Positions 37,983 through 52,139 are shown, numbered from the stretch's first letter. The stretch is DNA of 64,000 nt from Diploscapter coronatus (GCA_964036155.1 OZ038423.1:72245249-72309248), one strand, 5' to 3'. The notes: generated by a model from the sequence alone, not told the origin. Translations and numbers: made by a program.

Positions 37983-39155
37983 ATGCATGTTCGAATAGCC
38001 GAATTTATATACGCGACTGTAGTACAGTGATAAGATTCTTCCTTCTGAAGAGAAAGGAACCTTTAGTTCGGTACCCCCAACTCTCTTGTTATTTAGTATG
38101 TTCAAATTGTAGAAAACGTTATATTAGATATTAATTGTAAATTGGAACGACTTCCATGTTTGGAGTATTTGCTAGTCGTCGACAATAAAATAAAATTTGT
38201 TGATATAATTATCATTAATTTCATTTAAAATTATTCTTTCGATAAGAATCGTGGAGTAATAATTATTCAATGAACATGATACAGACAACTTTCGAGGAGA
38301 TCCAAAAGTAATGAGGGAAAATTACAATTGAAATAAATATTCCTTTTAATCAGGGTTGTCTGGATTGAACTGAATTCGAACTACCTGGAAGTTCAGTTCA
38401 GTTCAAATTAAGTTAAAGTTCAATTTTTTCGAACTTCCAAGAAGAAATTTCCTCACGAGCAACAAAGATAAAGTCATTGTGTGAAAATAAGCACCTTTTA
38501 CCCTATTTTGGTAATTTCGAATGATATTTGATTTTCGACTATTTTGAGGGGTCCTAACCGCGAGTTTTGTGTAATTTCCCTTGAAACTTGACGGTGTTTT
38601 CTTGGACAGATTTTCCTGCATTTTTTCTATGTTTTGACTGCAGGCTTTTATCGTGTGATCGGGGGCTACTTTCTCCGCATCACATTTTCGCTTCTCTTCT
38701 GATCGGACAGAGCACGGCTGCTCGGTTATTGTCTGTCCTTTGACCGAATGACGGAATAAAGATCTTGTAACTGACTTACAATTATTGGACAGCAATAATG
38801 TACATCTACACCCAGAAGAAGTCAACTGCAATCGTTGTTGCGTGTGTTCGCGTAGCCATTCTCACAGCACTCTGAAAATATTCTGCTCCATTGCTAAAAT
38901 AGCAGAATGCCCCGATTTCCACAAGTCCTGTGATTTTTCGTTAATTTTTGAAAAGTGACGTCGAAAAATTTCTTTCGAATAGTTTCGGCGACAAAGTTTC
39001 AACATATGCCACTGTTTCAAAAATCGATTTTTCGCTTCTCTTTCGATTATCACTAATTTCTCTGCTCGCCTTATTTTCGTTTTCTTTCTGATAAGGGTTT
39101 TTATTTTCGCGCTTATTTAATTTATTATTATTTTTCAAATTTATTCAATTCAGAT
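37983..39155. other. Intergenic region between F-box/kelch gene and RagA
   Basis: Contains kelch-gene 3' DNA, one copy of a dispersed repeat (38266-38347), and the leader region of RagA, with TTCAATTCAG ending at 39153, two bases before the RagA ATG. A 142-codon open frame on the minus strand (38831-38403) has no recognisable domain and was not accepted. Confidence 0.5.
38266..38347 (+). repeat. Dispersed repeat, copy A
   Basis: Similar in the same orientation to 57148-57226: both share GATACAGACAACT, GA.ATCCAA, AAAATT.CAA and TGAAATAAATATT in the same order and spacing. The AATAAA could act as a poly(A) signal. It lies downstream of the F-box/kelch gene. Confidence 0.55.
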
Positions 39156-41326
39156 ATGATGTCGGCCAAAAGGAAGGTTCTGTTGATGGGCAAGAGCGGT
39201 TCGGGCAAAACCTCAATGAGGTGGTGTTTTATTCGTTAAAAATGTTTAAGTTATCATTATTTTAATTTTTAATTTCGAAATTTCAGGTCGATAATTTTCG
39301 CGAATTACGTCGCCCGGGACACGAACCGTATTGGACCGACGATTGATGTCGAGCATGCGCATGTCAGGTTCGATTTTTAGTTCTTTTTGAAAATTTCTTG
39401 CCCCCTAATAATTTTCCGATTTCGATAATATCGTTTTCCTGAAAATGTCTATCAAATCTAAACATTTTCCTGATCCACAATTTTGAATATTTGGTTTATT
39501 ATATTTCTAAAAAGAACCTAAATTCTCAATAGATTGATTCCATGCCACTGATTTCGATTTAGTGTTCTGTAAATTTAGCAAAATCTCAAGCTGGCTTGAA
39601 CATTTTAAAATTATTTTCCAGATTCCTCGGCAACCTGGTGCTGCATTTGTGGGACTGCGGTGGGCAGGAGACGTTCATGGACAACTACCTCATCTCGCAG
39701 AAGGAGCAGGTCTTCAGGAATGTTCAGGTAGTTTTATCTCAGTTATTATTTATTTCATTTCAATATTCTTTAGTTAATTTTCAATATTTTATATTCTGCA
39801 TTATTTCATAATTTTAGAATTCTTCATTTTTTAAATTTACTTTTTATTTTTCAATTTCCAGGTGCTGATATACGTGTTCGATGTGGATTCCCGCGAATTC
39901 GAGCGCGATTTGCGCTATTATCAGAGCTGCTTGGAGGCCCTGCTCCATAATTCTCCAAAGGCCAAGGTTTTTTCTTTTAAAATTAGTGCCTATTACTTTA
40001 TTTTCAGATTTTTAGCAAGACAGAACTAATTAATTTTCAGGTGTTCTGTCTGGTGCACAAAATGGACCTGATTGCCGAGGATCAGAGGGAGGCTGTGAGA
40101 ATTTTTAAATTAAAAAAGAATTGAACAATTATATGCAATAAGTATGTTTTGTCCATTTTAAAATTAAATCTGTTCTAAAAGCATATTTTTAGACGTTCAA
40201 CGCCCGAGTGGCGGATATCGTCCGCTACAGCAACGCAGCGGCGGGCGCCCCCACAGACAGGACCGAACCTATTGCTCAGTGCTTCAAGAGCAGTATCTGG
40301 GATGAGACGCTTTATAAGGTCGGCGGGGCATTTTTTCTTATTCTTATTTCATAAAAATACCAAATTAAAGCTAGAGAAAACCGTACTTTTTCATTCTTAT
40401 TACTTTAGTTTTATTTTTAAGAATGAAGAATATTTTTATTTCGGTGAAATTTAAATCTAGTTGAAATAGTTTAGAATTTATTTTACCCTTTGTTTTCAAA
40501 TCAGAAAAATATCCAAATTCAAAATATTTTGATGATTTTAAGGCCTGGTCCGCCATCGTCTACCAGCTGATTCCCAACGTTGAAGTGATGAGCGAAAAGC
40601 TGCAGAAATTCGCGAAGCTCGTCGAGGCTGATGAGGTTATTTTCATTTGTTTTAATTTTATACATTCTTTTCTATTTTTTTATTTCAGGTCCTCCTGTTT
40701 GAAAGAGCGACCTTCCTTGTCGTGGCCCACGCGGAAATAGTCGAGCACAGAGACGCTCATCGATTCGAGAAAGTCTCCAACATCATCAAACAGTTCAAAC
40801 TTTCTTGCAGGTTGAATATTTTCTATTTTAAAAAATCACAATGGGGGTAGAATATTTGGGTTTTTTTTCTAAAAATTTGATTTTCAGCAAAACTGCTTCC
40901 CAATTCGACTACATGCACATTAACAACTCGCGATTCTCCGCGTTCATCGATGTCTTCACGCAGAACACGGTCATTATGGTAGGATATTTCTTTTTAAAAA
41001 AATCTTACCAGAAGGGAGTTTGTGACAAGGGTGGGCCAGAGTTGACTCCGACTTCGAAATTTAGAAAATCTGACTCCAGCCCACCCCTGCCTTAAAGCAG
41101 CAAGCCCTGCAAAGTGCTGTAGAAAATTCTTTTCTCTACTAGTCATTTCCCTGTTTCGCATTACTAGAGGGCTTGAATATCCCGAATAATTTTTAAAAAA
41201 AATTTTATTCTTAACTTTTGCCTTCAGGTAATTTTATCGGACACTACCGTGACGCCCGCAACGATGGGCATCAACATCAAACGTGCCAGGCAGACCTTCG
41301 AGAAAATCGAGGCTCTCGGCAGGTAA
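39156..41326 (+). CDS. RRAGA: Ras-related GTP-binding protein A (RagA), TORC1 amino-acid sensing
   Basis: Rag A/B pairs with Rag C/D on the lysosome and recruits TORC1 when amino acids are plentiful; the C. elegans orthologue is RAGA-1. Ten exons give 313 residues, the same length as human RagA. G1 is GKSGSGKTS, switch I is [16 protein letters not shown]3 is [15 protein letters not shown]4 is VHKMDLI, and the C-terminal roadblock dimerisation domain runs from [11 protein letters not shown] to the end. Two in-frame ATGs (39156, 39159) follow directly after an acceptor-type CAG, suggesting a trans-spliced 5' end. The ninth intron (40979-41227) carries a small inverted-repeat element. Confidence 0.97.
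41029..41086. repeat. Small inverted-repeat element in RagA intron
   Basis: GGGTGGGC (41029-41036) pairs with GCCCACCC (41079-41086), with GACTCC motifs inside each arm. It is GC-rich relative to the intron and resembles a short foldback repeat. No second copy was found in this window by eye. Confidence 0.45.
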
Positions 41327-42030
41327 AAGGTGAAAATGAGATTTTCCAGATAACAAAGCAAACAAGTGCCTTGTACAGAGATTTTTTTTTTCTAAACTTA
41401 CAACTTTTTTAGTCATATGATCTTCAAATTTCATATCTTTTTAAGCGATTTTTAAAAATATTAAATTTGAAGGAAAATTTTTATCGAAATGTGCTCTTTT
41501 AAACGAAACTTTTATCAACGATACCTAATTTTGATTTTGGAAGATCTGTCAAAAATAATATGCAGAAAATTTTTTGTCGAGAGTCAAATTTACGATGTTT
41601 TGACAAATCTTTCAATGCGAAATTTTGTAATCGGAAAGTACAAGATCCTTCCTACTATTTTATTGGGTCCTGTATTTCTAAATTCTTCACCTTTTCCATT
41701 CAACACCTGTGTATTTGTGATACGTTCGGGCTTTCTCTTTACAATTTCAGATACGAAGAATATCTTGCTAATTCTCCTCAAAAATCGCTCTCGCTTTTCC
41801 CTCTTATATTTGGTCATTAAAAACTTATCCGCTTAAAGCACGACTCATTCAGGAAGACGACTTTTTCGCTGAATTTTATCTTACTTTTTCGTTTTAGTTT
41901 TCGCAATAAAGTTTTATCATTTATTTTCTTTCATAATAGTTATTAGTATTTTAGGGTTTTGGCCCTGAGTATACCTTTGATTAGATTTAAAAAAGTTGTT
42001 TTTTGATTGAAAATTTTTTAGGATTCCAAA
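41327..42030 (+). other. RagA 3' UTR and TMEM201 leader
   Basis: Non-coding. AATAAA near 41905 fits the RagA poly(A) site. TTTTTTAG ends at 42021, nine bases before the next ATG, an acceptor without a visible 5' exon. Confidence 0.5.
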
Positions 42031-45000
42031 ATGGCAGTGTCGATGTTTGGCGCGGGTGGGGCGATCGTTGTCTGTGCGGCTCCTGTTCTTGGATACTTTA
42101 TCAGGTTGGTCGCATTTTTAAAAGTTATAAAATTTTAAAAGTAGAATTTTGTATTTTGGATAATTCATCATTCTTTTAGAGAAACGAGATAAAATTTTGA
42201 TTTTATGATTTGCAGAAGACGGAAAAAGTACAAGGTCAACTGCTGGTTTTGCAACCAGAACGCCTACGTCGGATATGAGCAGAGGTTTTTCTTTTATTTA
42301 CGTGAAATTTTATTGGTGATTTTTAAGGAAAGCCTTCACCTGCCCTCATTGTGAGCAGTACAATGGGTTTGACAAGGACGGCGATTATGACAGACAGATT
42401 CCTGGGCAGAAAGCGGCTATGCTAACGCCTAAAAGGTTGGAAATGTTTGTAGAAAAATAAAAAAAATAATTTTTGCAGATACTGTATCCCAACTTCACCC
42501 TCTATGGCGACTCCTCAAAATCGGCAGCCCGCCCGACTCTGTGACCGATGCAATGCGAATATGGATGAGATTCGCAAACTCGTCGGCAATTTCTCTCCAG
42601 TCAATCAGGTAAGAATTTCTGGAACATACGATTTATTTGTTTCGTTCATATTTTATCTTTCACTAATTTTCAAAGACTAGCATCAAGACGTGAATTATTT
42701 TGAATTGAAACAACTAGAGCTATTGAAAAATTAAAAATTAATATGCTAATTTGAGAACCGCTTCGACGCAGAGCTAGCGGAATATCGCTACACTCTGGAG
42801 CAACGCTACCCACTCTGTCCTGAATGCACTCTTCTCGTGCATGAAAAGACTGAAGGAGACAAAGTGAAATATGCAAGGCTTTGGGCAGTTCGCAACGCGA
42901 TCGTCCAGAAAATCAGCCAAACTATCGTTGGGAATGAAAACGATAACAGAAAGGTAAGAAATTCCATATTTTTTTATTTTGAATGTTGCTCGTTTTGACA
43001 TTTTCCTCAAAAATGTTATATTTGATATCAAAAGATAAAATATTTTTTTCAGAAACGTCCCCGTTATCTGATGGGAGGAGGTCTGTTCTGCGAAGTAATG
43101 CACTCCATTTCCTTCCTGCTCAGCGTCACACTCTTCGTCGCCCAATTCCACTTGTTGCAGGATGTGAGTCTTTTTAATTGTATTTTTTTAAATTTGAAAA
43201 TCACTTTTCTGCCTTTTTGAAATTGATCTCTTTTCCATAAAAAATTTCTATATTTAAAAAAATGAATGAATTTTTCGAGAAATGTAATTTTTAGTTTCTT
43301 CATTTATTGATTTTTCCAGAGTTTCACGGAGAAGGTCTTCTCTCTGCCGGAGTTCCTTCTGCCTTTCGCGCCTCTGGTCGTCGGGTGGGCGTGGCCGATT
43401 CTGACTGCCATCTTCCTCAGCCACATTTTGGCTTACAAGACCAACAGGTCTTTTTTTTGTAAATTTTTCTTAACTTAGGGCTTCCTTATTGAAAAATTGT
43501 CAAATATTCGAAAAACATTGCAAATAGAAAAAGGCGTAGATTTTTCGAAATTCTTTCATCTTTCTAGAATTTTTTACAATAAATAAGTAAAGGGTCAAAT
43601 TTTACAAGCCATTACTTTTCAGATGCCGCGTAACCTTGCCCGACCTTCTTCTTCCTTTACTTGTTCTGCCCTTCCTTCTGTCCTACTTCCTCTCGTTCCC
43701 CTCCCTCTCCGCAGACGACGTCCTCGCATTCAGATGTGCAGCCAATTCCAGCCTCGTCATTCTCACGTCCGCAGTCACTTTTGTGCCCAGAAAGAGGAAA
43801 CACAGAAAGAGACCAAACAGGATCATTAATAGGTCAGCTTTTGAACATTTTTAGATTTTAAAGTGAGTTTTAGTGTTGAACAGAACGTTTAGAAAAAAAA
43901 GATGTTTGTTAAACAGAAATGTATCTCTTCTCACATAAACCTAGATCTATTTGTAAATTCGCTAGTTTTTTCCGCCAAATCATGAAATCAAACTTTGAAA
44001 TGCCAACGAACTACAACAAAAATATTTTCAGTGCATTTTCGATTGCCTCGACTCCCCTTTCGCAATGCTCGACAGTCGACAGCAGCCTGGAAACGAGAAC
44101 AGTTCGTTCCATTCCAGCACACGTTCTTTCCAATATACCGAATCTCCGCGAATTGACCGTGTCTTCGGATGACGAGAGCGATAAGGAAAATGAGGTACTT
44201 TTATATTTTGGTGTGAAAATTGAGATTTTTGAAAGACTCGTAAAGTTGTTTTCCTGTTTCTTTTTCAGAAAATGTTCCCTATAAAGTACATGATCTTCCA
44301 AAGATGTCTAAATTTGTAGTTTTATACTTTTCGAAACTCTTTCTCACAAAACGTCTAAACTACGAGAGTCCTAAAATTTATTTTGACCACTTAAGGAAAT
44401 GAGTGGCTTTTAGATTCCAATCAGCTCTGCTCCTTCTGTTGCGTCGAGTCGATTCTCTTCCCGAAGTACTTGGCGAGAAAGAGAGCGCAGTCCGACACCC
44501 GCCTCTGAGGATAGAATGGCCAGAATGAGCAGGAATGGTGGCAGACAGATGCAGAAACTAATGGCTGAGAAGAGACTCATGAGGGAGGAGAGTCCTCAGG
44601 AGGTAGAAATAATTTAATTTCTCAAATGAAGAACATTATTTTTGACAAGTATACATTTTGGAATGAATATTATTGGTTTCGACAAAGAAACAGTTAATAA
44701 TTTCCTTCTCTTTGAAGACTTCAATACTGAAAATATATGAGTTTGAATCGAAAATTATTTTAAAAAAAGTTATAACGAAAAAATAACTCACCCTCGATAA
44801 ATGAGTGAAAGAGGGTGGTCTTTCTTTCATAAATCTTCTATTTTCAAAAGAATCAATTTGAAAATCCCTACGACAAAAATATGATTTTCCAGAGAATGGA
44901 CTGGGAGGACATTGACGGCAGAAGCGAATTGACAGACTGTGTTTCGACCAGACAAACCATTGCGAATAGACAGAAAAAGTCCCCTATACAGGGCATCAGC

Positions 45001-46290
45001 GGACTCATCGCAAGCAGGGCCAGAGAGGAAACGCCCATCAGAGACTTGGCTCCCACATTAGCCGGGCTCAATCTTCGGGTAGGCATTTTTATCTTGACTT
45101 TTAAATGTTTTTTCTTTCAAAAATACTAATTTGTCAATTTCCAAAAAAAAATCGAGTGTATTTTTAGAAATTTATTCTTCTTTATTTTATTTCAAAGGTA
45201 CTATTATTCGATTTTTCTTAAATGATCGAGAATATTATTATTTCTTTATCTGCAAAAAGTTACAAATGTAGAAAATTGAATATTTTCTAACTAAAATAGG
45301 CGTTTTTTTTAGAAAGACCTCGCCTCCTCCTCTACTCTGCCCTCCCGAGCAGCATCCACATTCAGTCGCATGTCTATGTCGAGACAGTCCTCTCCATCCA
45401 TCAACCCATTCCGCAGTCCGTCAAGTGCATCGGGGATTTCGACAGCCAATTCCAGACTCAGAATGCGACCTCTCGTAACGCGGATTTCGCCTTCTGGGTG
45501 TTTATTTTATTTTTCATCAAATTTAATGATAGTTTGTACTTTTAGGTCATTTTTTGATTTTTTTTCGCATATTTTCCAGTAAATTATATTTGATTCATAA
45601 AACAGGAAAAGATGAGAATGAACTTTTCTAGAAAAACTTATTTTATCTTTTTTCATGGAAAGAATATGAATTTTGGGGAAAATACTCTTAGGCATCTTTT
45701 ATTTTAAACATAAATCGATAATTTTCAGAAGCCATTCGAGTCGAATGACGTTCACGCACACGGGCACGCCCACTCTGTTCGCTTCCTCCAAGCTGACGAC
45801 ACTCAGCCAGAAAAGGCCTATCCAAAAGCGGCTGAACTACGGCACAGACGATGAGGAGGAAAGCTGCTTCACCAGCGTCAGCCAACGAACACCACAGGAC
45901 AATGATAATAGGTTGGTTGAAATGAAGTTTTAATTTTTTGCTAGAAAAAGATTAATTTAGAATTTTGAAAATTTGCATCTTTTTCATTTCTTATCTTTCT
46001 AACATTTAAAGTATTCTAATTTATTGCTTTTTGAATTCTTAAATATTATGATTTTTTATGCAGCTTGAAATGGAAACGTGTTGATATGAAAGAAAATCTA
46101 AATCTAATAACATTGAAACCTTCCAGACATTATTTTCGAATTCAGACTGACGATGATGATCCTGATCGCGTTGGTCATTTTGCTACTCGTCTCCCAGCTC
46201 ACCATGATTTTCTACGTCATCGGCCAGAACAAAGTTCAACCTGTCGTTTCTGAAAATCAGCAACAACTCTCCACAAAAATGGAGGTCTAG
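42031..46290 (+). CDS. TMEM201: TMEM201/SAMP1 (NET5, Ima1 family) inner nuclear membrane protein
   Basis: SAMP1/Ima1 proteins sit in the inner nuclear membrane and link lamina, LINC complexes and centrosome or nuclear positioning. About 14 exons give roughly 690 residues. After an N-terminal membrane segment comes the Ima1 zinc domain with four Cys pairs: NCWFCNQ, TCPHCEQY, LCDRCN and LCPEC. Three or four membrane segments follow (ISFLLSVTLFVAQFHLL, VVGWAWPILTAIFLSHILAY, LPLLVLPFLLSYFLSF), then a basic stretch RKRKHRKRPNR, a long Ser/Arg-rich nucleoplasmic region, and a C-terminal membrane helix (MILIALVILLLVSQLTMIFY) before a short hydrophilic tail. The final exon is placed with the acceptor at CGAATTCAG (about 46143), because only that frame gives the last helix. 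AATAAA lies near 46628. Confidence 0.88.
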
Positions 46291-47075
46291 GGAAACTCAA
46301 TTTTAGGCGAGCATTTTTAGTTATTGTTGTTTATATTTGAAAATTTGAAACTTTAACTTTGTTAACTTAAAACTGATTTTTAAAATTTTATTCACAACTT
46401 TTCTCGTTTTCGATTTTTATTGTAGTTCTTACTGATAGTCCAAAATTCATCTTACAATTAGTCTATTTTTAGGAAATTTCTCTGAGTTATTTTTTTATCT
46501 AGAATGGTTGTTATTGTCTTCGAGTCATTCAAGCTCAGATGAACCCGTGGTGTTATTTCTCTTTAAAAATTACATGATCTAAAATTTAGTAAGATATTTT
46601 TCTCGGTGATTCTTCAGCAATATTTTCAATAAATATCATTTCTTTTCTTATTCCGTTTCGGTCATTTTTGGCTTTCATTCGGGTTTCATCTCACCCATCA
46701 ATCTAGCTTCAATACTATTTTTCTCCGATGTTCTGATTTCCCGGGTATTTTCAACCATATTTTCATGCGGTTTCTAGGTTTTTTACCATCGAATTATCTC
46801 TATTTTCAAGGTTGTTTTTGAAAATTCTTCTCATTTGTGAAACTAGCCACCATTTTTGTACCATTGTACCATTTGATTCTGCCAAGTCAACTTTTGTGAG
46901 ATTTTCCCTTATTTTATTTCCATATCTTATCGTTTGATTTAAAGAATAAACGTCACCGTGATTTTGACCAATTTATCATTGAAATACGTTGTTTCAGAAC
47001 AATGGAATATCGATTTTTGAATTTCTTGTCGTTCAGATGGATTTCAGAATTTTTAGAATGGTTCAATAGCACAAG
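46291..47075 (+). other. TMEM201 3' UTR and LMBRD2 leader
   Basis: Non-coding T-rich DNA with a poly(A) signal near 46628. TTTCAGAATTTTTAG ends at 47055, about 20 bases before the LMBRD2 ATG. No gene was seen. Confidence 0.5.
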
Positions 47076-50000
47076 ATGGGTTTCGTTCCTCTGCTTTTTG
47101 AATTAGTGGCGGTTTTCGCTCTGACGGCTATTTTACTCAATAAAGTAAGTAAAAATTAACTTTTTCTTTGAAAATACATGACCTAGAAAGTGAACAATAA
47201 AATAAAATAAGAGGAAAGAAATACAATACAATACTTTCGTAAATCTGAAATGACATGGCTTATTCTTTCCGGGTCAAACCTAACCTCCGATTATTCAGTA
47301 TTCCATAGATATTGTAATTACTGAATTTTCGTACTTTTCAAACCTATAAAATTATGCTGATTTTAACTACAGTACTCCAACTGGCGTCGCGAGCACTACC
47401 TGGTGACAGCGTCAACTTTCATCGGATGGTACTTCTCATTCCTCATCATTTTTGTTCTGCCGTTGGATGTTTCTATCGTGAGTTTTTAAGAGAATTGTTT
47501 AAAATATTTTTAATGCATACAAATCCATATTTATTCTGATTTTACCATCAACTCTGACCAGTTTTTGAAGAAAATTTCTGTTTATCTTTAAAACTCATAA
47601 TATCTTTATATATTAAAAATAAACACGATTTTAAGTGATTTTGAGGGAGTTGAATTTCGAAGAAAAAAAGTAATAGTAAAAAGAATTTTTAATTTCAAGA
47701 ATTTCAGACCTACTACAACCAATGTCAGCTGAACTACGCGAAGTCTCGCAACATGAGCATTGCAGAGGTGAGCGAATCTGCATGTGAACAGCCCGACGGG
47801 TACGTGAACGGAGATGTGCTGTTGAGACTTTGGAAGATTGTCTACTGGACGGCCCAACTGCTTACCTGGTAAGTTTTTATTTTAATGTATTCAAAATTTT
47901 GTTTTGATCCATTATTTTGATCAAAACATAAAAACTACATGACTTTTTTCGTTAAAATAAAAAAATGTTAAAAATCCACTTTCTTCGAGGTTAAACAATC
48001 GAGAAAAAATGCTAAAATTTCAAGTTTTCCAGGCTCGTCTTGCCCTTCATGCAAAGTTACGTGCTTGCGGGCGACTTCTCGACGTCTGGCCGTCTGAGAG
48101 CAGCCCTCTACAGCAACACGCTGTACTATGGACTCTACCTGCTCTGCTTCATCGTACTCCTCTTCTACATCATTGCGCAGGGCACTTCGATTACTCTGTA
48201 AGTGAATCTTGGAAATTGAATTTGTATTGAAATTACTTTTAAACGATTCTTCCATTAAAGATTTGTATAATTTTCCAAATTTAAAAATGCTTCTCATCGA
48301 TTTTAGACTTTTTGCAGATTCAAGAAGAGATCATAGTTTATTCTAAATATCATTTCATAAAGTCAGAATGCGTTTTTGCGGTGTTCTTATTAGGTCAAAA
48401 TTTTCAGCGACAACCTAAAAGTAATCATCGTCTCTGCATCCAACACGTGGGGTCTCTTTGTGCTCGTCATTCTGCTTGGATACGGTCTCGTGGACTTACC
48501 CAGAAGTGTATGGAAATATGCTGATCTGGGTAAATTTATACCAATATAAAAAAAATTCAAATTTTCGGAATTCAGGATATCGCCTAAACAAGCTGTATTT
48601 CAACGTGGAAAAACTAAGTACGGAAAAGAGCGAAGCAGAGGACAAGTTCAAGGATGTTTATAGGTATTTAAAAAAATATTTTTTCATGACTTTAATATGG
48701 TTCAAAAATCAAAGTTTCAGAGATAGCAGAACAGTGTTGAACTTGGTGAAGAACGATTACGAAGCCCAGGAGAAGGCCCGAATTATCGTCGCTGAATTTC
48801 CGGATAATGTAGGGTTTTTTGTATTTTTGAAAAATTAGATTTTTTCAGATGATCGAAGAAATTCTACCCTCTCGTTCTGGAATTTCATTCAGCAGCGCAA
48901 AAATCGAGGGAATGACGATTCGAATGCTTCAGTCCGAGAAATTTCTGGTGATTTTAATTTTGAGATTTGTGATCTGTTATGTTTTTTTTTAGATAAGTCT
49001 CCACCAACGAGCGATCGAGGCTGTGCAAAATTATCACAGAGCTTTGACGAGATGGAGGTTTGATTTTATGAAGAAAAGTTTAAATTACCTCATTTTTCAG
49101 ATACCTTATCGATAAAGCGTTGCTTTTGGAAGATATTCAAAAGGCTGTGCAAACTGGGAATTGGATGCAGGTATAAAGTATTGTTTATTTATTTTTCTTT
49201 TAAAAAATTTCAGGTCGGCGAAGCCACCCATTCCTCGATAAATCGTCCCTGGCAGAGATTTTGGTACACGCATTTGCAGTCGCCTATTGCGAGGGTAGGA
49301 AAATTGAATTTTGACTATTTTACATAATTTTTACGAAACAAGAACACACTTCTTTCGTAACAAAATAGAAGGAAAACTAGGAATTGTCTTATTATTTTCT
49401 TTTAGCTTGATATTTTATTTCATTTTTAAGGTGAGCGGTGTGTGCCTCGTTTTGATGTCCCTGCTGATCGTGTTCAGCGAGTGCACCTTTTTCATCGTCA
49501 ATCCAACCATCTCTCCCTCTGCCCTCATCATTCAATACGCTGCCACCCGATTCCATTACAAATACACTCAGGTTGGCAAATTTTCATGAATCACTAATGT
49601 AAGGTTAGAAATTTAGTGATGAAAATTTGACTCATACTGAGAAATCTCATTTATTCAATTCTTTTTGAAAAAAATATCAATGTCTAAAATAGTCATGTTT
49701 CGAATTACGAAATTTGCTCTATTCTGGTAAAAATATCAAATTTTGCGATTTAAGTTCGTGGCCATCGGTTTGATCTGCTACCTGTGTGCCTGTGCGTACT
49801 ATACCGTCTTCCGACTTCGCATCTACAAGTACTATGTTCTCGACTCCCATGGAAACACTGATGCGTACAGTCTGTTATTTGCGGCTCTGTAAGAATTTCT
49901 AAAGCCCATTTTTCATAATAGATAGATTTTATAGTCAGAGAATAGTAAGAAATGATGATATTTTCCCCTTTTAACGTTTCAAATTTTATCTGATCTAAAG

Positions 50001-51534
50001 TTATCATATCATAGTTTTCGAGAGACATAGTAAAATAGATTTGTCTAGAAAATTACTTGTTTTCCATTTTTCCATAAATGTTCAAATTGCAGTCTCCTGT
50101 GCCGTTTGACGCCCCCGATTTGCCTGAATTTTCTGGGCATGATTCATCTGGATTCGCACGTCACTCAGGTCAAAAATCAGGGCATCGAGACGCAGTTTAC
50201 AAAGGTAATACAAATTAAAAAAATAAATAAATAGAGAAGGAAGGCTGATTTCTTTCTATCCAGTTTTTAATTAAAATGTTATATCTAATGATAAATTTGC
50301 CAGTAATGTATTTGATTTGATTTAGCTGATGGGTCATTTGGACGTAATTCCCGTGCTCGGACAAGGCATCAACATCTACCTTCCAATCTGCATCCTCATT
50401 CTCTGTGCCATCAACTATTTGAGGTAGAAATTCATAAATCGAGATGCATATTTTGGAAACCATTCTATTTTCAGACTGGGCACTCTTTGTCTGCATAACA
50501 TCGGATTCGAACAGTTCATAGAAGATGATGAGTTTTCGATGGATATGGTAAGTATTAAAATGAAGAAACAAACTTGAAAATTTAATGAATGGTCGAAGAA
50601 ATCATACCTAAAAACAATCCTTTAGCGTGTCCTATCGTCTATTGTATGTCCTGTCTTTTTTCCTAAATATTCTAATTTTTAATTAAGTAATAATATTCTA
50701 ATTTCAGGTCGGTGGAGGCAAATCGATGGTCCAATTGGAGAGAAACTCGAGGAGAAGAGTTGTAGAGAGGGAAAATCGCAGAAGACACAGAGAAGAGGTG
50801 GTTGGAAGGACTATGGGCAAGACCAGACTGCCCAATTCGAGTGATGGAGGTGCAAATATTCAAATTAAAAGATTTAGATTTAAAAATTCATCAAAACTTT
50901 GTGTTAAAGATGTTTAAATTTAATTACGAAAATTTCCTAGCCTAGATTCTTTATCGAAATTTAAAGATAAGTCTTTTTTAAAATGTAAATAAGAATTCTA
51001 TAAATACTTGTTTGATGGGAATAAATTATGTGATTTTAAGAAAGCAAATGTAATAATTTTGCGTTAATAGCTTCTTCCGTTCAGTATTGCTTTTTCAAAA
51101 TTTTGCATTTTGAGGTCTATTTTCGGGGGTAATCTTTTTATCTTTCCAGAAGATCGTCAATCGTTCCTGACGGACGAAGAGAGGCTGGATGGGGAGGAGA
51201 CGAAAAAAAGACCAACGGCTATTGAAATCGAGAAAGAGAAAAGTCAACAGCAGGTAGAATTCGCTTTTAATTTATGCTTTAAATTTTCTAAGACAACTTT
51301 TGAAACTTGATAATTAAAAATAAACAAAAAATCTAAAATTTCAAATTGTTTTGCAGTAATTTAAATTCGTATTATTCAAGATAAGTTTTATTTTTTTGCA
51401 TATTTTCTAAAATAGTGATTTTTGAGACGGCAGTCGGAAATCTATTGGGTGATTTGGACTATTCCTCTGCGTCCCTGCAGCCCGCTTCTTCAGGAAGCAA
51501 ACAATTGCCTTCGAATCTGTTCGATGACATGTAA
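47076..51534 (+). CDS. LMBRD2: LMBR1-domain protein 2 (LMBRD2) multi-pass membrane protein
   Basis: A member of the LMBR1 family, predicted nine-pass membrane proteins; human LMBRD2 has been linked to GPCR signalling, but the molecular function is open. About 15 exons encode roughly 600 residues. Family landmarks in order: [56 protein letters not shown] followed by PRS; the cytosolic coiled coil ([20 protein letters not shown]); [46 protein letters not shown]; and [17 protein letters not shown] basic Arg-rich tail follows, ending in NLFDDM, close to the family's DIFNDV ending. The last two exons are short and inferred mainly from phase. Confidence 0.93.
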
Positions 51535-52139
51535 TCAACTTATCAGACCATAGAATACGACCATTACATAATTTTCATTGTAAGGAAGTTACGGTATGAA
51601 AATACAATTTTCTTATTTGACATTTTTTGCTTTGAGAGGTAATTTGAAAATCAAAGCTATGCAGAAACTTTGGAACATTTCCCTCTTTAATTTTTCCTAA
51701 ATTATTTCGGATTTCTTGAGTGTTTTTTCCTAATATAACCATCATATTATTCTAGTCATGAGCATTCCGTTTCGATCTCATTTAGATTTGTTTCATTTGT
51801 GATAATACTATTCCTGAAAGTAATGTATGGAAATTGGTTTGTGATGTCATTTATAAAATACTCTAATTTATCCATTTCATGCCAGTCCTTTCCTTCAATT
51901 CGTGCATTGTAACATATCCTCAGAAATAGGAAATTCTCTTTCTGAAATGTGCTAAAACTCCATAATGTTTTTTCATAACTTGCCATAGTGGTGTCTAGAA
52001 TATGAGGGTTTTCTGGGATTATTTGTTATACATAGTTATAAAAACTAATTTTAAAACCTTATTTTTGATACTTTTGCGTTAATTTCGCTGAAATATTTGA
52101 AAATTGTATCCTTCTTTATTTTTAAATGTTTTTTAGAAA
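51535..52139 (+). other. LMBRD2 3' UTR and TIM22 leader
   Basis: Non-coding. TTTTTTAG ends at 52136, three bases before the TIM22 ATG. A 76-codon minus-strand open frame (51986-51756) has no domain features. Confidence 0.5.

Noticed and set aside
38403..38831. 142-codon open frame on the minus strand upstream of RagA
   Set aside because: No domain, no splice-supported extension and an ordinary amino-acid mix for random reading; probably chance.
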